The notes under the pieces are model-generated. The model was not told the DNA's origin. It searched no databases and was given only the letters and a program-made list of their open reading frames with translations. 64,000 nucleotides of DNA from Crocodylus rhombifer (Eukaryota > Chordata > Crocodylia > Crocodylidae). The stretch is taken from NCBI GenBank assembly GCA_038503035.1, contig JAVSML010024007.1, forward strand, positions 1 through 64,000. Reading direction: 5' to 3'. The position numbers were made by a program, and so were the translations under genes. Below, in pieces: positions 10,776 through 22,510 of this stretch (position 1 is its first letter; each line of letters starts with the position of its first letter).

Positions 10776-13700
10776 ATGTAGCTAGAATTTCACACAGATC
10801 CCCCCAAATATATATTTTTTTAACATAACATAACATACTTAAATTATTCTAACATTTTTCAATCAGTAGTTACAGAAAGAAAAGTTATCTGAGCTATTAT
10901 TGCTTTAAACATACATACCTGTAAGATACTAACATTTTTAGTCAGGATCCAATAAACCAATGCATCATGAGCTTAAACTTAAGCACATTGATAGTGTCAT
11001 TGAAGCAAATGGGATTGCTCATGCTTAAGGATGAGCACGTGGTTAAATGATTTGTTGTATTGGGTTAAGAGTGCTTAGCACCTTCCAAGATGTAGCTACC
11101 CTTTAGCTACTAAAATGTAAAAAGAACAGAAAACAGTAATGCATATTGAGTTATTTTTCTAGTTAAATGATTTGACCAATCTCATATTGGATTTTTGTCT
11201 GGATTGCCTCAGTCTACATTTGCATTATGGATTTTTATTCCTATTTGTGTTAAATGGATATGTAATATTCTCATAACTGTAGCAATCAACTCCCAAGCTC
11301 ACTTATTTTGGTTTATAGTTCGGTATTATAGCAGAATGTGAAGCAAATATTTTGCTGTAATGGTTATGCTAATTGACTTTTAATGTTATTTTACTTTCTA
11401 GTTACTCACTAGTAATCTCCAAAGTTTAATAAAGCTCAAAACATTTAATTTTATTGCCTTGAACTATTGATTATCTGTTTAACACTAAGAAGAGTGTGAT
11501 TTGCTACTTTTGCCATACTGATTGAATGAATTATCTTACACAAATAAGAGATGTGCACTAGAAGAAGGAATTCTAATTCAGTGAAAAATATAACTTGTAT
11601 GCATTACTCATGACTATTTTACAAAAAACACACAAACCCTGAATCTCAGTCTTGCAAAGGAAAGAAATTTTATTGCTTCACAACTGAACTAGACAGTCCC
11701 TGGGGCATTACGCCACCATTTAGGTTTCTACTTCTTGATTTTATTGCCAACATAAGCTTATTTAAAGGAACGAATAACAGTCTCTTTACTTTAAAGAAGA
11801 AGAGAAATATTAAGAACAATATTTAAAAAAATAGAATTACCAAGAGGTTTTTATCTTTTTTTTTTAGAAGTCATAGTTTATTGTATAAAGAAACCCCCCC
11901 CCCAAAAGAATGTTAACAATCCTAATACAATAAACAAAACATACAAAGGTAAATACTATATAAAGCTATAGGCTTACTGTCTATTCTTGTTAAGAAAATC
12001 CAGAAAAAGAACTGAAGAAAAGAGAAAAGTGAAATGAACCACTGGAGTTTTTCAGAACAAAGAAATAGTATAAGGACATATTTCAGGTATAATTGCATGA
12101 ATCTCAAGCATTATTTCTTTGTTCATCAGTATTGATGCATTTTCTGTAAATCAAATGATTACAAAAATGATTAATGAGCATCAAGTCCATGAAATTCTAC
12201 CCTTCATTTATGTTATTTTTCAAGAGCTGCTATATTAACATTTTTTCTGTAATGTATCAAGTCTTGAGGTATACTTAATTCTTACTGTAATAGATATCAG
12301 TGAGCTCATAGGAACATCATTGTTATGAGTCAGTAACTGCTATTTAGGACTCAGTGAGTTGGAAAAACATCAACATTCTCTTATGTTAATTCTTAAGTAC
12401 AGCACTTTCCAGCATTTGTAATATTAGTAAGATATGACTTTGGCTTGGGGTATTCTCCATACCTCTAACACATACCTGTGTAAAGAATGTTATTCTTACA
12501 AAGCTTTTTTTGGTGTTTTATTCTACTATGGTCAAGATTCCTGTTTTCTGGTAGGGAAAGAGCAGGGAAGATAAGACCATTGCTAGTGCCTCAGAATACC
12601 TTCAGCATCCTGTTTGTTCCCAGTTATGACTGAATAACCCAGACTGTTTAAATCTTAACCAAAGTGTTAGTTTTGCCAATAAATTATACCAGACCTTAAG
12701 TCACAGTATCAATAATTGGTGATCTTTCCAGTGTGTAAGTATAACATATAATACTTAGACTTCAAACAGACAGAGTGTAGGTATTGTTATTTTAAAATGA
12801 CTCATGCTAGGGAATTATGATTAAGTACTGTTGGGAGGCCTGACTCGAGAGAAAAAATAAGATTTCCATGTCACATGTATAGTAATGTCTTGGTTCCTTA
12901 TGGACATTCATACACTATCCTTCTCTTACCTGTAAGAAATATTTCAGCATGTGCCTAATTTCTTAAGTATAAATGAGGAAGCAAAAGGATCTTAGTACCA
13001 AAAGTGTGATAACAGCCCACTTCCCAATCTCAGGTGAGACTGCGGTGAGAACTCCTAGAAAGGAGTTGTAGGAGAGGGTTATATAATACCTTTCCCATGC
13101 CTAATTGGATAGTTGCTGAAAAAAAGGAAATATGCTACTTTCAGTAGGGAGATGGGGAAGGAGGAGAAGAGCACACATTGGAGTCCCTTATCTTTTAGTG
13201 GGTTTCACTGTTTCTCTTTGCTTAGCTGGGGAACTAGGATGGAAGCTGACTAACTCTCTCATTCCCCAATCCTTGATAATTTAGACTGTTCGACACTCCT
13301 ATCATTTGTAGATGCCCCAGCTTTTCTTTCGGTAGTAATAGAAAGTAAATCTGAAATCTTTACAGGTCAAAGTCCTTCATAGCTTTATCTTCCTTACCAC
13401 TGAAGAAGCCTTTGGCAATTAAAAAATGAACTGAGTCCTGGTAGGCTGTGGGATCTCCTTTGGGCTATTAATAATATCACAAGAATCAAGTACTGGACCT
13501 AGTTAAAAACCCAATATATTAGATGGCAGACAGGACCTACCACCTAAATTCCATTCCAGTATATTTTATTGACCTGAATATTGTTAGTAAGGTGTTTGAT
13601 TTAGTTACCACTTAGCTTTCAATACAATGGAATAAAGCCAAATATGATCTCTATTGTTTGTACTAATTTTTTATGGTACAGTATGCATTGGTGTTAGAAA

Positions 13701-14100
13701 AACAAAAATTTCAGCTACACTTTCTTATAGGTTAATTGAGGACAAAATGTTTACTAGCCAGATGAAAAGTCAAGTCATATATCAGTGTGTAACTGGAATA
13801 TTGCAGCTTCCCTTACCCTTTCTAATACTCTAATTTTCTCTGCCTTTTCCACAAATGGTGCTGGTATCCATTCCCATACTCAGATATATGAATTTATAGA
13901 AGGGATATCAAATTGGAACTAAAAACTATTGCAGGCACATATTTTTCTTTTGATTCTCAGCAATACTTTCTTGCTCTATCCTTCGTATTTAAATTCCCTT
14001 CTATTTAGAATGCCTGCTTTCGGCAAGTCCAGTCAGAGCATCTGACAAAGTAACTGTTGCTTATGAAAGCTTATGTTTCTCTGAACCTGCTAGTCTCCAA
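10776..14100. other. AT-rich sequence with no recognised feature
   Basis: It holds only short homopolymer runs (T-run near 11859, C-run near 11895). The minus frame 11922-12107 is hydrophobic and AT-rich and has no family match. Confidence 0.5.
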
Positions 14101-14102
14101 GG

Positions 14103-15800
14103 GCATTTATACAAATACTTTTTTTCCAGCAACATGCTGGAGATCCACTGCTTCAGAGCAGACTTTATTAATCAACTTAATCGAGTCTGCTCTGCATGTG
14201 AGCTGAAGCAACCTGCAGTGCGCTGCACACAGTTGTATAAGTGGCAAAATGGACATCAGTGTATAGGAAATGATGGTGGTACACTTTTGAACTAAAGCAC
14301 CTCCAAGGTATTTTAGTTCAAAAGCACACTGCTGCCATATTCTCAGTGACAATGTACATTTCACCTCTTATACAGTTGCATGCGTTGCAGTACCAGGTGC
14401 TTTTCAAAGCTCTTGGTGCTGCGATACGCACATGTGTAAAACGCCTCAAGATGCCACCTACCCTGCATTCTGTCTGACTTCAGACTAACACGACTAACTT
14501 CCTTTTTGTATAGCTGTACTGTAAAGGAAGACAACCCAATGCACATTCCTGCTTCCTTCACTGCTTAATAGAAGCACTGATGTGAAAACACAGATCATAC
14601 TGACACACATTTTGTGTCAGTTGAAGGATCTGTATATGTATCTGTATCTGGCAATTCAGGTATCTGTAACCAGAGGCTTCTGTTATTTTAAGGGGAGACT
14701 GCAGCAAACCAAGTTTGCTGTGTGGAGCAGACAGCTGAGCCAAGGCCAGCGGCTAGAAAGCAAGCAGGCCAGAAACAATAGGAATAGGAGCTTCACAGGG
14801 AGTGAGCAGCCTGGAACTAACTGTGCTGCAATACGTATGTGGCAGGTTTGCCGACAGGTGCCCTGCATACCAGTTTTCAGAGAGGTTTAAAGTGATTGGT
14901 GGGGGCATTTCCCCTCCCCAACAATAGGTGATGGAAGGGGAAAGGCTTGCCCCACCCCTACCCAAGGGCAAGGTGAAGAAATGGACCAGACAGGGGACTA
15001 ATTCTGCCTCTCTCTGATTGGTCCATTTTTAATTTGGGGTTGGAGCCTCCAAAAAGGATAAAAAGACAGCGTGTCTGGCATACAGATGGCTTCAATGAGG
15101 GACAGTGAAGACAGCTGTGAAAAGCTGGCTGGGTCGACCACCAGGGTGCAGCGGTTGTTCCAGAAATGCTCAAAAGTCACCTCGTCAGATGGGGAGCAGC
15201 AAGCGGCTGCGTTGCCAGCCCTGCCATGAAGAGAGCATGGTGATGGTGCACAGTTTGCTGCATGGAGGCCCTGACTCTGCACAAGGCAGCTTGGGTCTCT
15301 AACCCCTGCATGAGGCTGGGCAAACGATGTGCAGGTCAATACTCAGAGGGTCTCGGAGTGGGCTGAAACCCCAGTGCTGCATGTGGCATCTTGGGTCTCC
15401 AACCCTTGCACAAGGCAGGGCAAACAGTGCACAGATCAGTGCACAGAAGGCCTAGGAATGTGTCGAAACCCTGGCACTGCATGTGTCAGCTCAGGTCTCT
15501 CATCCCTGCATGAGGCAGGGCAAGTAGCATACAGGTCAGGACATGGAGGGTCCCAGTATGGGCCAGGACAATGTTGCGGCACAGGGCTGCTTGGGTCTCC
15601 AACGCTCCTGCACAGAGGCTATGGGCATCATAGGCTGCTCCAGTTTGGAAGCAGGCCATCACTGCACATGATGGTGCACAGTGCATTGAGCAGGCTGACC
15701 AGCAAGGAGAGCACCCACGAAGTGACTGAGGTCTCTGCAGAGGGAGGAGACACTCCACCAGTGAGATGAGAAGAGCCTCAGTGAGTTCTGGAAGTCATGA
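14103..15800. repeat. Unclassified repeat block, moderately GC-rich
   Basis: The composition shifts from the AT-rich flanks. The block contains an imperfect 37-bp palindrome (14156-14192, gagcagact...agtctgctc), a phrase shared with 23.7 kb (CCTCCAAGGTATTTTAGTT at 14300-14318) and the 100-bp tandem array below. The overlapping frames on both strands match nothing I know. It is probably a decayed DNA transposon, but no terminal repeats were found. Confidence 0.4.
15217..15690. repeat. Tandem array, 100-bp unit, about 4.7 copies
   Basis: Units start at 15301, 15401, 15501 and 15601, with a partial unit ahead of 15301. Each full unit opens near aacccctgcatgaggc and ends near gcttgggtctcc. The spacing is exactly 100 bp, but the units have diverged substantially. 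Unit starts keep the c-c-tgca core. The edge units share gatggtgcacagt. This is a minisatellite-like array within the unclassified block. Confidence 0.75.
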
Positions 15801-16088
15801 GTTGCCCAGGAAGGGGATTCCCAGATGGGAGGAGGGCCCTTCCCTCAGTGACGAACAGCTGGGAAATATCCAAAAAGGTAAACGGGGGTTTAAGGGATTA
15901 GGGTCCTGATCAACAAGGTTATTTAAATAAGATTAAAGGGTGAGGATGAGATATTGGGGCATTCTTTTTCTGCTTTCCTCAACTGGGGCCCATTTTTCCA
16001 GGGCACCAACATTGCATCAGTGCAGCTTGCTGCCCTCTTCACTCTCTTTGGGCTCTGATTCCCATGTTTTGTAAAACTTGCGCCTCAT
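15801..16088. other. No recognised feature
   Basis: Short spacer between the repeat block and a CR1 tail. Nothing supportable was seen. Confidence 0.4.
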
Positions 16089-16680
16089 AATTTCATAGTT
16101 GGTAGGGTCAGAACAGACCTAAGCAGATCATCAAGTCTGACCCCCCTGCCATGGGCAGGAAAGGATGCTGGGGTCAAATGACCCCGACTAGGTGATTGTC
16201 TAGCCTTCTTTTGAAGACCCCCAGGGTAGGGGCAAGCACCACCTTGCTTGGAAGTTGGTTCCAGCTCCTAGCTGCCCTGACCATTAAGTAGCGCCTCCTG
16301 ATGTCCAGCCTGAATCTACTCTCAGTCAGCTTATGGCCATTATTCCATGTTACTTCTGGTAGTGCTTGGGGGAGCAGGGACTCTCCCATTGCCTGATGGT
16401 CCCCCTTAGCAAGTTTGTACATGGCCACCAGATCCCCTCTCAGCCTTCTTTTGTGGAGGCTGAACAGGTTCAGGTCCCATGCCTCTCCTCATAGAGCCTA
16501 CCCTGTTGCCCTCTGATCATACGAGTGGCTCTCCTTTGGACCCTCTTGATGCTGAAGTGCAGAGCCCAGAACTGGATGCACACATTTCAACTGCAGCCCG
16601 ACCAATGTCACATAAAGGGGCAGGATCATCTCCTTGGACCTGCTCGTGATACATCTATGGATGTATGAACAGACATTTAC
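16089..16680 (-). mobile_element. CR1 LINE, 5'-truncated, minus strand
   Basis: The minus strand encodes the CR1 ORF2 C-terminus. The frame 16174-16428 reads KLAKGDHQAMGE then NNGHKLTESRFRLDIRR and WNQLPSKVV, colinear with 27950-28160 of the full-length copy. The frame at 16498-16749 reads LPLYVTLVGLQLKCVHPVL, matching LPLYSALVRPQLEYCVQFW. The 3' end lies near 16089 (tttcatagttggtaggg read on +). It has several frame breaks and is an old insertion. Confidence 0.85.
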
Positions 16681-17372
16681 CTTTGATTTAGGAAATGCAG
16701 TCACATGCCTTAAGTGGCTCAGGCCAGATGCCAGGAGGCACCAGAGCACAGCTCTTCAGCTGTGCATTCACTTCCTTTTCCTGATGCCAGGTCTTGCTAT
16801 AGTATATCAGTACTTATCCAGACTCACAAGTTTGAGACTCTCTCTAGGCTTGCATGAAAGACTTGACTTACCTGTAAACAGGTATTTGGTCATTAGGTCT
16901 AGGGGGTCCTTCAGATATCATGCTAGCCATATCTCTGCCTTTGACATTAATGACAGCAGAAACTGCTTAGTCAACCATGGTAGTCCAATGTGATGGACGT
17001 TTCATCTTTTTTACATTAAATGGACAGTACACAAAATCCAAATTCTTGCTCTTTAGAAACAAAAAATAAATAGATTTTTTTACTACATACAAAATGTTAT
17101 GCAAACTATCAGTGATTCTGTGTCTTGAAAGGAAAATCAACAGTTTTGCTTCCAGTTTGTCATTGTCTTTTGAACATTAGAATAGACTTTTGAACATTAG
17201 AATAGACAATCTATTGATTTATATTGTTGTTTTGTTGCATGTCTTTCATCTGCTATAGTTTTAAGAGAATCTAGAGCAAAGATAGATTACTTTGTTAAAT
17301 TTTAAAAATAAAGTCTTTCATATGAATATGAAACTTCATTCATAATTTATAATTAAGGTTGCCTAAGAGTGA

Positions 17373-17376
<4 letters not shown>
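16681..17376. other. No gene; contains a 20-bp perfect tandem duplication
   Basis: CTTTTGAACATTAGAATAGA occurs twice in direct succession (17167-17186 and 17187-17206). The remainder is AT-rich and unassigned. The plus frame 16634-16993 overlaps CR1 antisense and is not a gene. Confidence 0.6.

Positions 17377-17413
<37 letters not shown>
17371..17413. repeat. (GT)n microsatellite
   Basis: A run of about 18 GT dinucleotides preceded by gagt repeats and followed by gatagattgattgat. The apparent poly-His/Thr frames across it are artefacts of the repeat. Confidence 0.95.
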
Positions 17414-17415
<2 letters not shown>

Positions 17416-17530
17416 GATAGATTGATTGATGAAAACTTTAAAGGGCTTAGCCTGTCCATCTGTGTATCTGTCTGTAACACTCTTGGGGGTGGGGAGAGTG
17501 GCTCCAGCCAATGTTGCATCAAGATTGCCT

Positions 17531-17805
17531 GTCAAGAATGATAGGTGGTGTGGGCAGGGATGGAGCACTGCCACCCACCACCCCATCCCGCCACTGCCTC
17601 CTGGGGTAGGGAGTGTGGCATGGGGCCAGATGTGGAGCAGGGAGGAGTTGGCATGGGACTGGATGTGGAACAGTGGCACCATGGGGTGGTGCATAGCAGC
17701 AGCCACCCCCACATGCAAACTTCCCCCAGCCCCACTCCTGGGAGGTGGTGGTGGGTGGTGGTGCTCTGTCCCCACCTCAGTCCCCCCATTATTCTTGATA
17801 TGCAA
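17531..17805. repeat. GC-rich fold-back element
   Basis: The left arm starts tcaagaatgataggtggtg (17532 on) and continues through gccacccaccacc. The right arm ends cccattattcttga and reads back as its imperfect complement through ggtggtggtgggtgg. Arms are about 70 bp and enclose about 130 bp of GC-rich DNA. The long frames on both strands are composition artefacts. Confidence 0.65.
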
Positions 17806-17824
17806 TTTGCTAGTGTAGTTACTA

Positions 17825-17834
17825 NNNNNNNNNN
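17825..17834. other. Assembly gap, 10 N
   Basis: Ten undetermined bases lie just after the fold-back element, which may have caused the break. Confidence 1.
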
Positions 17835-18434
17835 ATATCAGATCAACCCCATAGGTCAGTGTAGGAGATGGGAAACATGGTAGAGTTCAGGCAGCTTTCC
17901 TGCAGCCAAGCTGATTTGGAGCTGGAAGATTAGCTCTAGGTGCCAAGAGCATGCCAGAATCTAGGGTGTGATCATTGTATCAGCTTCCATTCTTTGCTGC
18001 CACCACTTGACAAAACTGGGGATAATTTACATTCCAAAACATTTTTGTCAGACTTCTCTAAAAACATTTCTTGGCTCACCGTCCAAAAATACTACTGCTT
18101 CAGATACTCTGAGATTAGATAATGTTTTTGGGGAGTCTTCAGGGTGGGACAGAAAAGTTTGGTATTTAAATATTCCAATCCTCCTGAAAGGGACCTTTAT
18201 TAAAGTTCTTAACTAAAAGGTCTACTCAGTTTTCTTAATAGTTTCATTGTTGACTAGTTGCCCCAGATTTGGGATCCCAATTCTATCCTTAAGTTTCAAA
18301 AGACTGTCATCTCTATCACACTTATCTGGAAAGTGTATTAAAAACGGCTGGTAAGCTGTTACTAACCAAATAGAGGGTAAACTGTTTAATTGCATCTGAC
18401 TCTGAGCCAAAACCAAGATGACTATGACCTCAAT

Positions 18435-18800
18435 CATTAAGATCCAGTATGCTGATGATGCTTTAATGTGTGCTTGCTTGGAAGCAGGTCTTTAGGCAAT
18501 CATCAGTGTCTTTACAAAGGCATACAAGAAAATGGAACTGACACTTACCATTCAGAAAACTAACGTCCATCAACAAGCTCTTAATGAGTTCTGGTAATTC
18601 AGATTTATGGTGAAGATGTGGAAGATACTGAGTATTTCCTGTACTTCAGAATCCATCTCTTCCAGAAGGCTGACATCAACTTATAAGTGCAAATGTAGCC
18701 TTTAGCTGCCTGAGAAAATGCATGTTCAAAGATTGTGACATCAGATTCGAAACCAAGCTCATGGTTTATCAAGCAGTCATGATCCCCATCTTACTGAATA
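18435..18800 (+). pseudogene. Non-LTR reverse transcriptase relic
   Basis: The plus strand reads IQYADDALMCACLEAGL, then a TAG, then VFTKAYKKMELTLTIQKTNV. This is the RT catalytic motif C (YADD) with its downstream thumb region. In another frame AFSCLRKCMFKDCDIRFE continues to TKLMVYQAVMIPILL, matching the RFG/F-R-D-I-R...TKLMVY..VV.PTLLYG block that follows RT in several LINE clades. The sequence differs from CR1, so it is a different and older LINE family. It has several stops and frameshifts. Confidence 0.7.
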
Positions 18801-19049
18801 AAAGAATCCAGAGCCCCTCACCCCACATGGAAACACATGATGAATTGTAATACAGTTGATCCCAGATTGGCTTCATTAGCGATCTTTGGACCCACTGATA
18901 AAGCAATCATTGAAGACAATCATCCTTGACTGCAAGAGATTGCTGATATAGACTATATATTTCTATATCTTTATGTATATCTATTGCTGTCCTTTTGGGC
19001 CAGGTCAACTCTCAGGATCTCAATATTGCATTGTTAGGTGGGAGGGTGT

Positions 19050-19224
19050 GACAACTATACATACACACACACAAAAATCAATTAGGTGCACACACACACA
19101 CTCTAGGTGCATACACCCCCACCAGATATGCACACACACACTACCAACTCAGGCACATACACATCCAAAATTACCAGCCTAGGCACACACATACCTATCA
19201 CCAATTCAAGCACCTATATACTAT
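19050..19224. repeat. CA-rich imperfect simple repeat, left of an LTR
   Basis: Interrupted (CA)n tracts. The same kind of sequence resumes at 20720-20870 on the far side of the LTR, so the LTR appears to have inserted into a CA-rich repeat. Confidence 0.8.
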
Positions 19225-20719
19225 TGTAACCTGGGTGGTGGCCCAATAGTTCCCACCCCTGCCCAATATTAGGGATGGTGTGGTGAGAAAGGGGCCGAGC
19301 TTTTGGCCAGCACCAAATTACTTTTCAGTCGGCCACTACTCCCCACAGAGCAGCCCATGGTCCCAAGAAGGTCTGACATTTAATTGACTTAACTATTTAC
19401 ACTTTATTTAAAAAACAAGAATAATAGGAAAGGTTATTTACAAGTGAACTTAAATGGCATAACCAAAATCACAAAACAAACCAGAATGCATTAGTCAACC
19501 CCTGAGTCAAGCACCACATGTAGGGTAACTGGCAGCTTTCAGGCACTGCTGAGATGCTACCTCAAGGAAGCAAGGTGCTCACTCCCAGCAGCACCAACAG
19601 GGTTCCCAATTATCAACAGACTGCAACAGGTTAAACTCTTCTGGTCTGCATCAATCAAATTGTATCAAACCCCAACCCCCCAAAGAGGCTGAAGTCTGAG
19701 CATCCATGGCAACCAAAAAGGAAAGCAACAAGCAACAGAGTAGGCTCCTGCAGCAATCAGCATGTCCCAAGCTCAAAACTTAGGGACTCCATCCGCCGAC
19801 AGTCAGCTGCAGAATAAAGGACAGGACTGAGTCCCCTCTGGGGCAGCCAGTGGCAGAGGGTCAGCAGCACAGGCAGCTCCCAGGCGTCATTGCTCTAAAC
19901 CCTTGCTCCAGTTGACTGGCCGGACACCCCACATGCCTTGCAGCTTGCAAATCCCGCTCCAAGCACTGATCTGTGCCCAGAGCTCCCAGGGACCCTTGTC
20001 CTGGCAGTCTGCTGCTCCTCAGGATCCCAATACCATGCCTACTGCTGTCCCACTTCCCCAGTAAGGGGGAAGGTAAGGGTTTTCCTCAACTCATCGGCCC
20101 AGCTCCCTGCTCCAGATCAGAATGCTACCTGTGCTCCTGGCTACTGCTTCTTCTCCGCAGTGGAGTGGGGAACTAACTGCCACCCCTAGCCTCCAGGATG
20201 CCCAGCATGTCCAGCACACTGCGATGGGTCTTGGGGCACCAGCTCTCAGCCCCAAGCCCTGGCCACTGCTCCTTCTTTGCTGCAGGGCTGAAGACATGGC
20301 TGACTGCCACTGCCTTCTTCTCCCAGGGCCTTCAAGGTTCTTCAGAGGGGTCTCTCTGCTCCCTCTGCTAGGTCAGCTCACCCCAGCTTTTCTTAGGCCT
20401 CCTGCATTGTTCCCCGAAGTCACTGCCAGGAGCTCACCACGCCAGTTTGGCTGCTGCTTTTATCCCCTCTGGCAGTCCCTCCCTGGCTTGCAAACTGGCC
20501 AACCAGGGCTCAGGGTGACTGCCCTGCCAACTCTGGCCATGCCCCTTCCATGTGAATGAAGAGATTGAAAACCCCTTCTTTCAATTGGCTTCTCCTTTTC
20601 CATAGTGCAGGGCTCCCCTGCTGCACCCTTGGGGTCGCTCAGAGTTCATCGGCACTGTTTCTAGCCCACAATATGTATCTGAAACCAATCTGGTAATCCC
20701 ACATTGGCAGTCTGTTACA
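19225..20719 (-). mobile_element. Solo retroviral-type LTR, 1495 bp, minus strand
   Basis: It has TG...CA ends with the inverted repeat TGTAAC/GTTACA, flanked by the 4-bp direct repeat CTAT (19221-19224 and 20720-20723). Read on the minus strand there is a TATA box GATAAAAG (complement of 20457-20464) and a polyadenylation signal AATAAA (complement of 19403-19408), in the order U3-R-U5. CA-rich DNA resumes on both sides. No gag, pol or env is adjacent, so it is solo, presumably formed by LTR-LTR recombination. Frames inside it (19938-20559) are not genes. Confidence 0.75.
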
Positions 20720-20898
20720 CTATACACACCAAAAGTTAGACAAAAATCAATTGTCCATACCCAATACACATACACAGATCACTAATTCATATATCACACA
20801 CACAATGACATATATGTATATTCATCAGTTCACACACAAACCAACCACCTACATATACACACAGGTGAGTTCCTAACTTCAGTGGTGTGGGGTGTATG
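20720..20898. repeat. CA-rich simple repeat between two LTRs
   Basis: This continues the CA-rich tract interrupted at 19224. It runs up to the TATG that precedes the next LTR candidate. Confidence 0.7.
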
Positions 20899-22124
20899 TG
20901 TGTGCTTAAGGTACTTGAGATACCTGGGGTGCTTGGTGACTTTGGGAGGGGAATCAAGGGTCAAAGATCTCCAGAAGGAGGGAGATGGATGGGGGTTAAA
21001 ATGAGACAGTGGAAGTGCCAGGAGTGAAAGTTTCTGGGGCCAGGATTAAAACCAGCAGACTGGAGGGGAAGCTGGGGTTACTTAAGGTCAAGTGGCCTCA
21101 GGGTTACTCAAGGTCACTGGTGCAAGAGAAAAGCCTGGTGGCAAGGAGGAGACAGCCAGGAAAGAAAGAGAAGCAGAAACCTGGGAGCTTGGGGCTGGAA
21201 ACTGAGGCAGAAAGTTGGGAGCTTGGGGGTGGAAACTGAGGCAGACATCTGAGAGATTGGGGCTTGAAACTGAGGCAGACAGCTGGGAGATCAGGGGGCA
21301 GATAAGTAGTGGCAAGGGGGAAACAGTCAGGAAACAGACAAAAACCCAGCTCAGGGTTTCAGAATAGCAGGTTTATTAAACAGACAACACACTACACAGT
21401 CCCATGAAGTTATTGGTTCACACACACACACAAGCAGTCACAATGGCAACAGGAGAAAGATTCAGTGGAAGTGTTGGAGTCCAGGTAGGAAAGAGAAACA
21501 GAGTCCAAGTCCTTTGTTGAAGAGAGGGTGGGGGTGACAGCTATCTATCAAGACCAGTCATGATCTTTGTCCAGAAGGTGTTATCCAGAGTGGGGGGTGG
21601 GGGGGTGTCATGAGCAGGGCCTCTGGGTTCATAGGCAGCATGACATGGAGCAGGTCTGGTCCAGGTGAAGATAGCATCCCCACTGGGTCTGTCTTCGCCA
21701 CCCCCTTTTATAGGGGCAGGCCTTCTGTGACCCCAGTGGCAGTGGGCCTGCCCAGGCAAGCGCCAGCCCCTAGTGCATTGGGTCAGGACATGCAGTTTCA
21801 GATGTCTGTGATGATGGCTTAGGTGGGATCTGCAGCAGTCTTTGTCTTTCAAGTCTTGAGCCAAGGAGGGTCAATGCAGGGTGATGGTTAGGTCCTGGAG
21901 TTGATAGTTCAGTCATTCAAAGGGAGCTATTTTTAGACCTACTGCCATTGTCTCTCAAGTACCCTCATTCATCCCCATTCATTCAGGAACCAAGTTACAT
22001 AGGAGGGGCAGGTATGAGTCACACAGTTACAACAGAGTTACGAAAGAGTATGCCTGGGCTGGGGACACAAGATGGAGACTTGACAAACAAAATTGAAACT
22101 TGACATAACTTATGCTAACTTACA
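20899..22124 (-). mobile_element. Probable solo LTR, 1226 bp, minus strand
   Basis: Candidate TG...CA ends are flanked by TATG on both sides (20895-20898 and 22125-22128). The terminal inverted repeat is only TGT/ACA, so the boundaries are less secure than for its neighbour. Read on the minus strand there is a strong TATA box CCTATAAAAG (complement of 21706-21715) and AATAAA (complement of 21372-21377), giving an R region of about 300 bp. The predicted transcript start is near 21683. The U5 side carries a 34-bp minisatellite. No internal retroviral genes are adjacent. Confidence 0.55.
21183..21300. repeat. 34-bp tandem repeat, about 3.5 copies, inside the LTR
   Basis: Units begin at 21183, 21217, 21251 and 21285 with the core gggagcttgggg...gaaactgaggcaga. 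The repetition explains the long open frames on both strands here, which are not genes. Confidence 0.85.
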
Positions 22125-22128
22125 TATG

Positions 22129-22439
22129 GTGGCCTAAATCATATAGTATCAGTAAAACAGTAATATAGAACAGTAACAATCAATATAAACATAATAATTA
22201 TACAATATAAAACAGTGAATATCCATAACAGGGCATGTATTTGAAAAGGAGAAAAAAAACCCCAAACCCAAAACAAATACAACTTGCTACCAAAATAAAA
22301 TGCTGAAGCTTATCTTATGTCTTAGTTCTCTTATACGTATCTATAGGGAATAGAGAGGGAGAGAAAAAGTCAGAAATGGTTAGGGGAAGGGAAGGGAATG
22401 CTTTTTTAAATAAAAAAAGGAACAACTGGGGCTTTTGCT
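22129..22439. other. AT-rich sequence with no recognised feature
   Basis: Purine-rich and A-rich tracts only. Confidence 0.5.
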
Positions 22440-22510
22440 ATACTATACCTATAGATATAGATTTATAGATTGATTTATATCTATCTCTATATATAGATCT
22501 ATATCTATAT
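22440..22510. repeat. AT-rich (TATC/GATA)n low-complexity tract
   Basis: Irregular tatctata/gatatag repeats directly next to the left arm of the long inverted repeat. Confidence 0.8.

Noticed and set aside
15301..15690. Possible CRISPR-like array because of the regular 100-bp spacing
   Set aside because: There is no short identical repeat with unique spacers; the whole unit is repeated and diverged. The window is vertebrate.
17353..17818. 150-aa and 130-aa frames near the GT microsatellite
   Set aside because: They translate the (GT)n run into His-Thr repeats and the GC-rich palindrome into His/Pro-rich sequence. They are repeat artefacts.
19050..20898. CA-rich tracts as two independent microsatellites
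   Set aside because: The tract is interrupted by an LTR with a 4-bp duplication, so it is better read as one tract split by the insertion.
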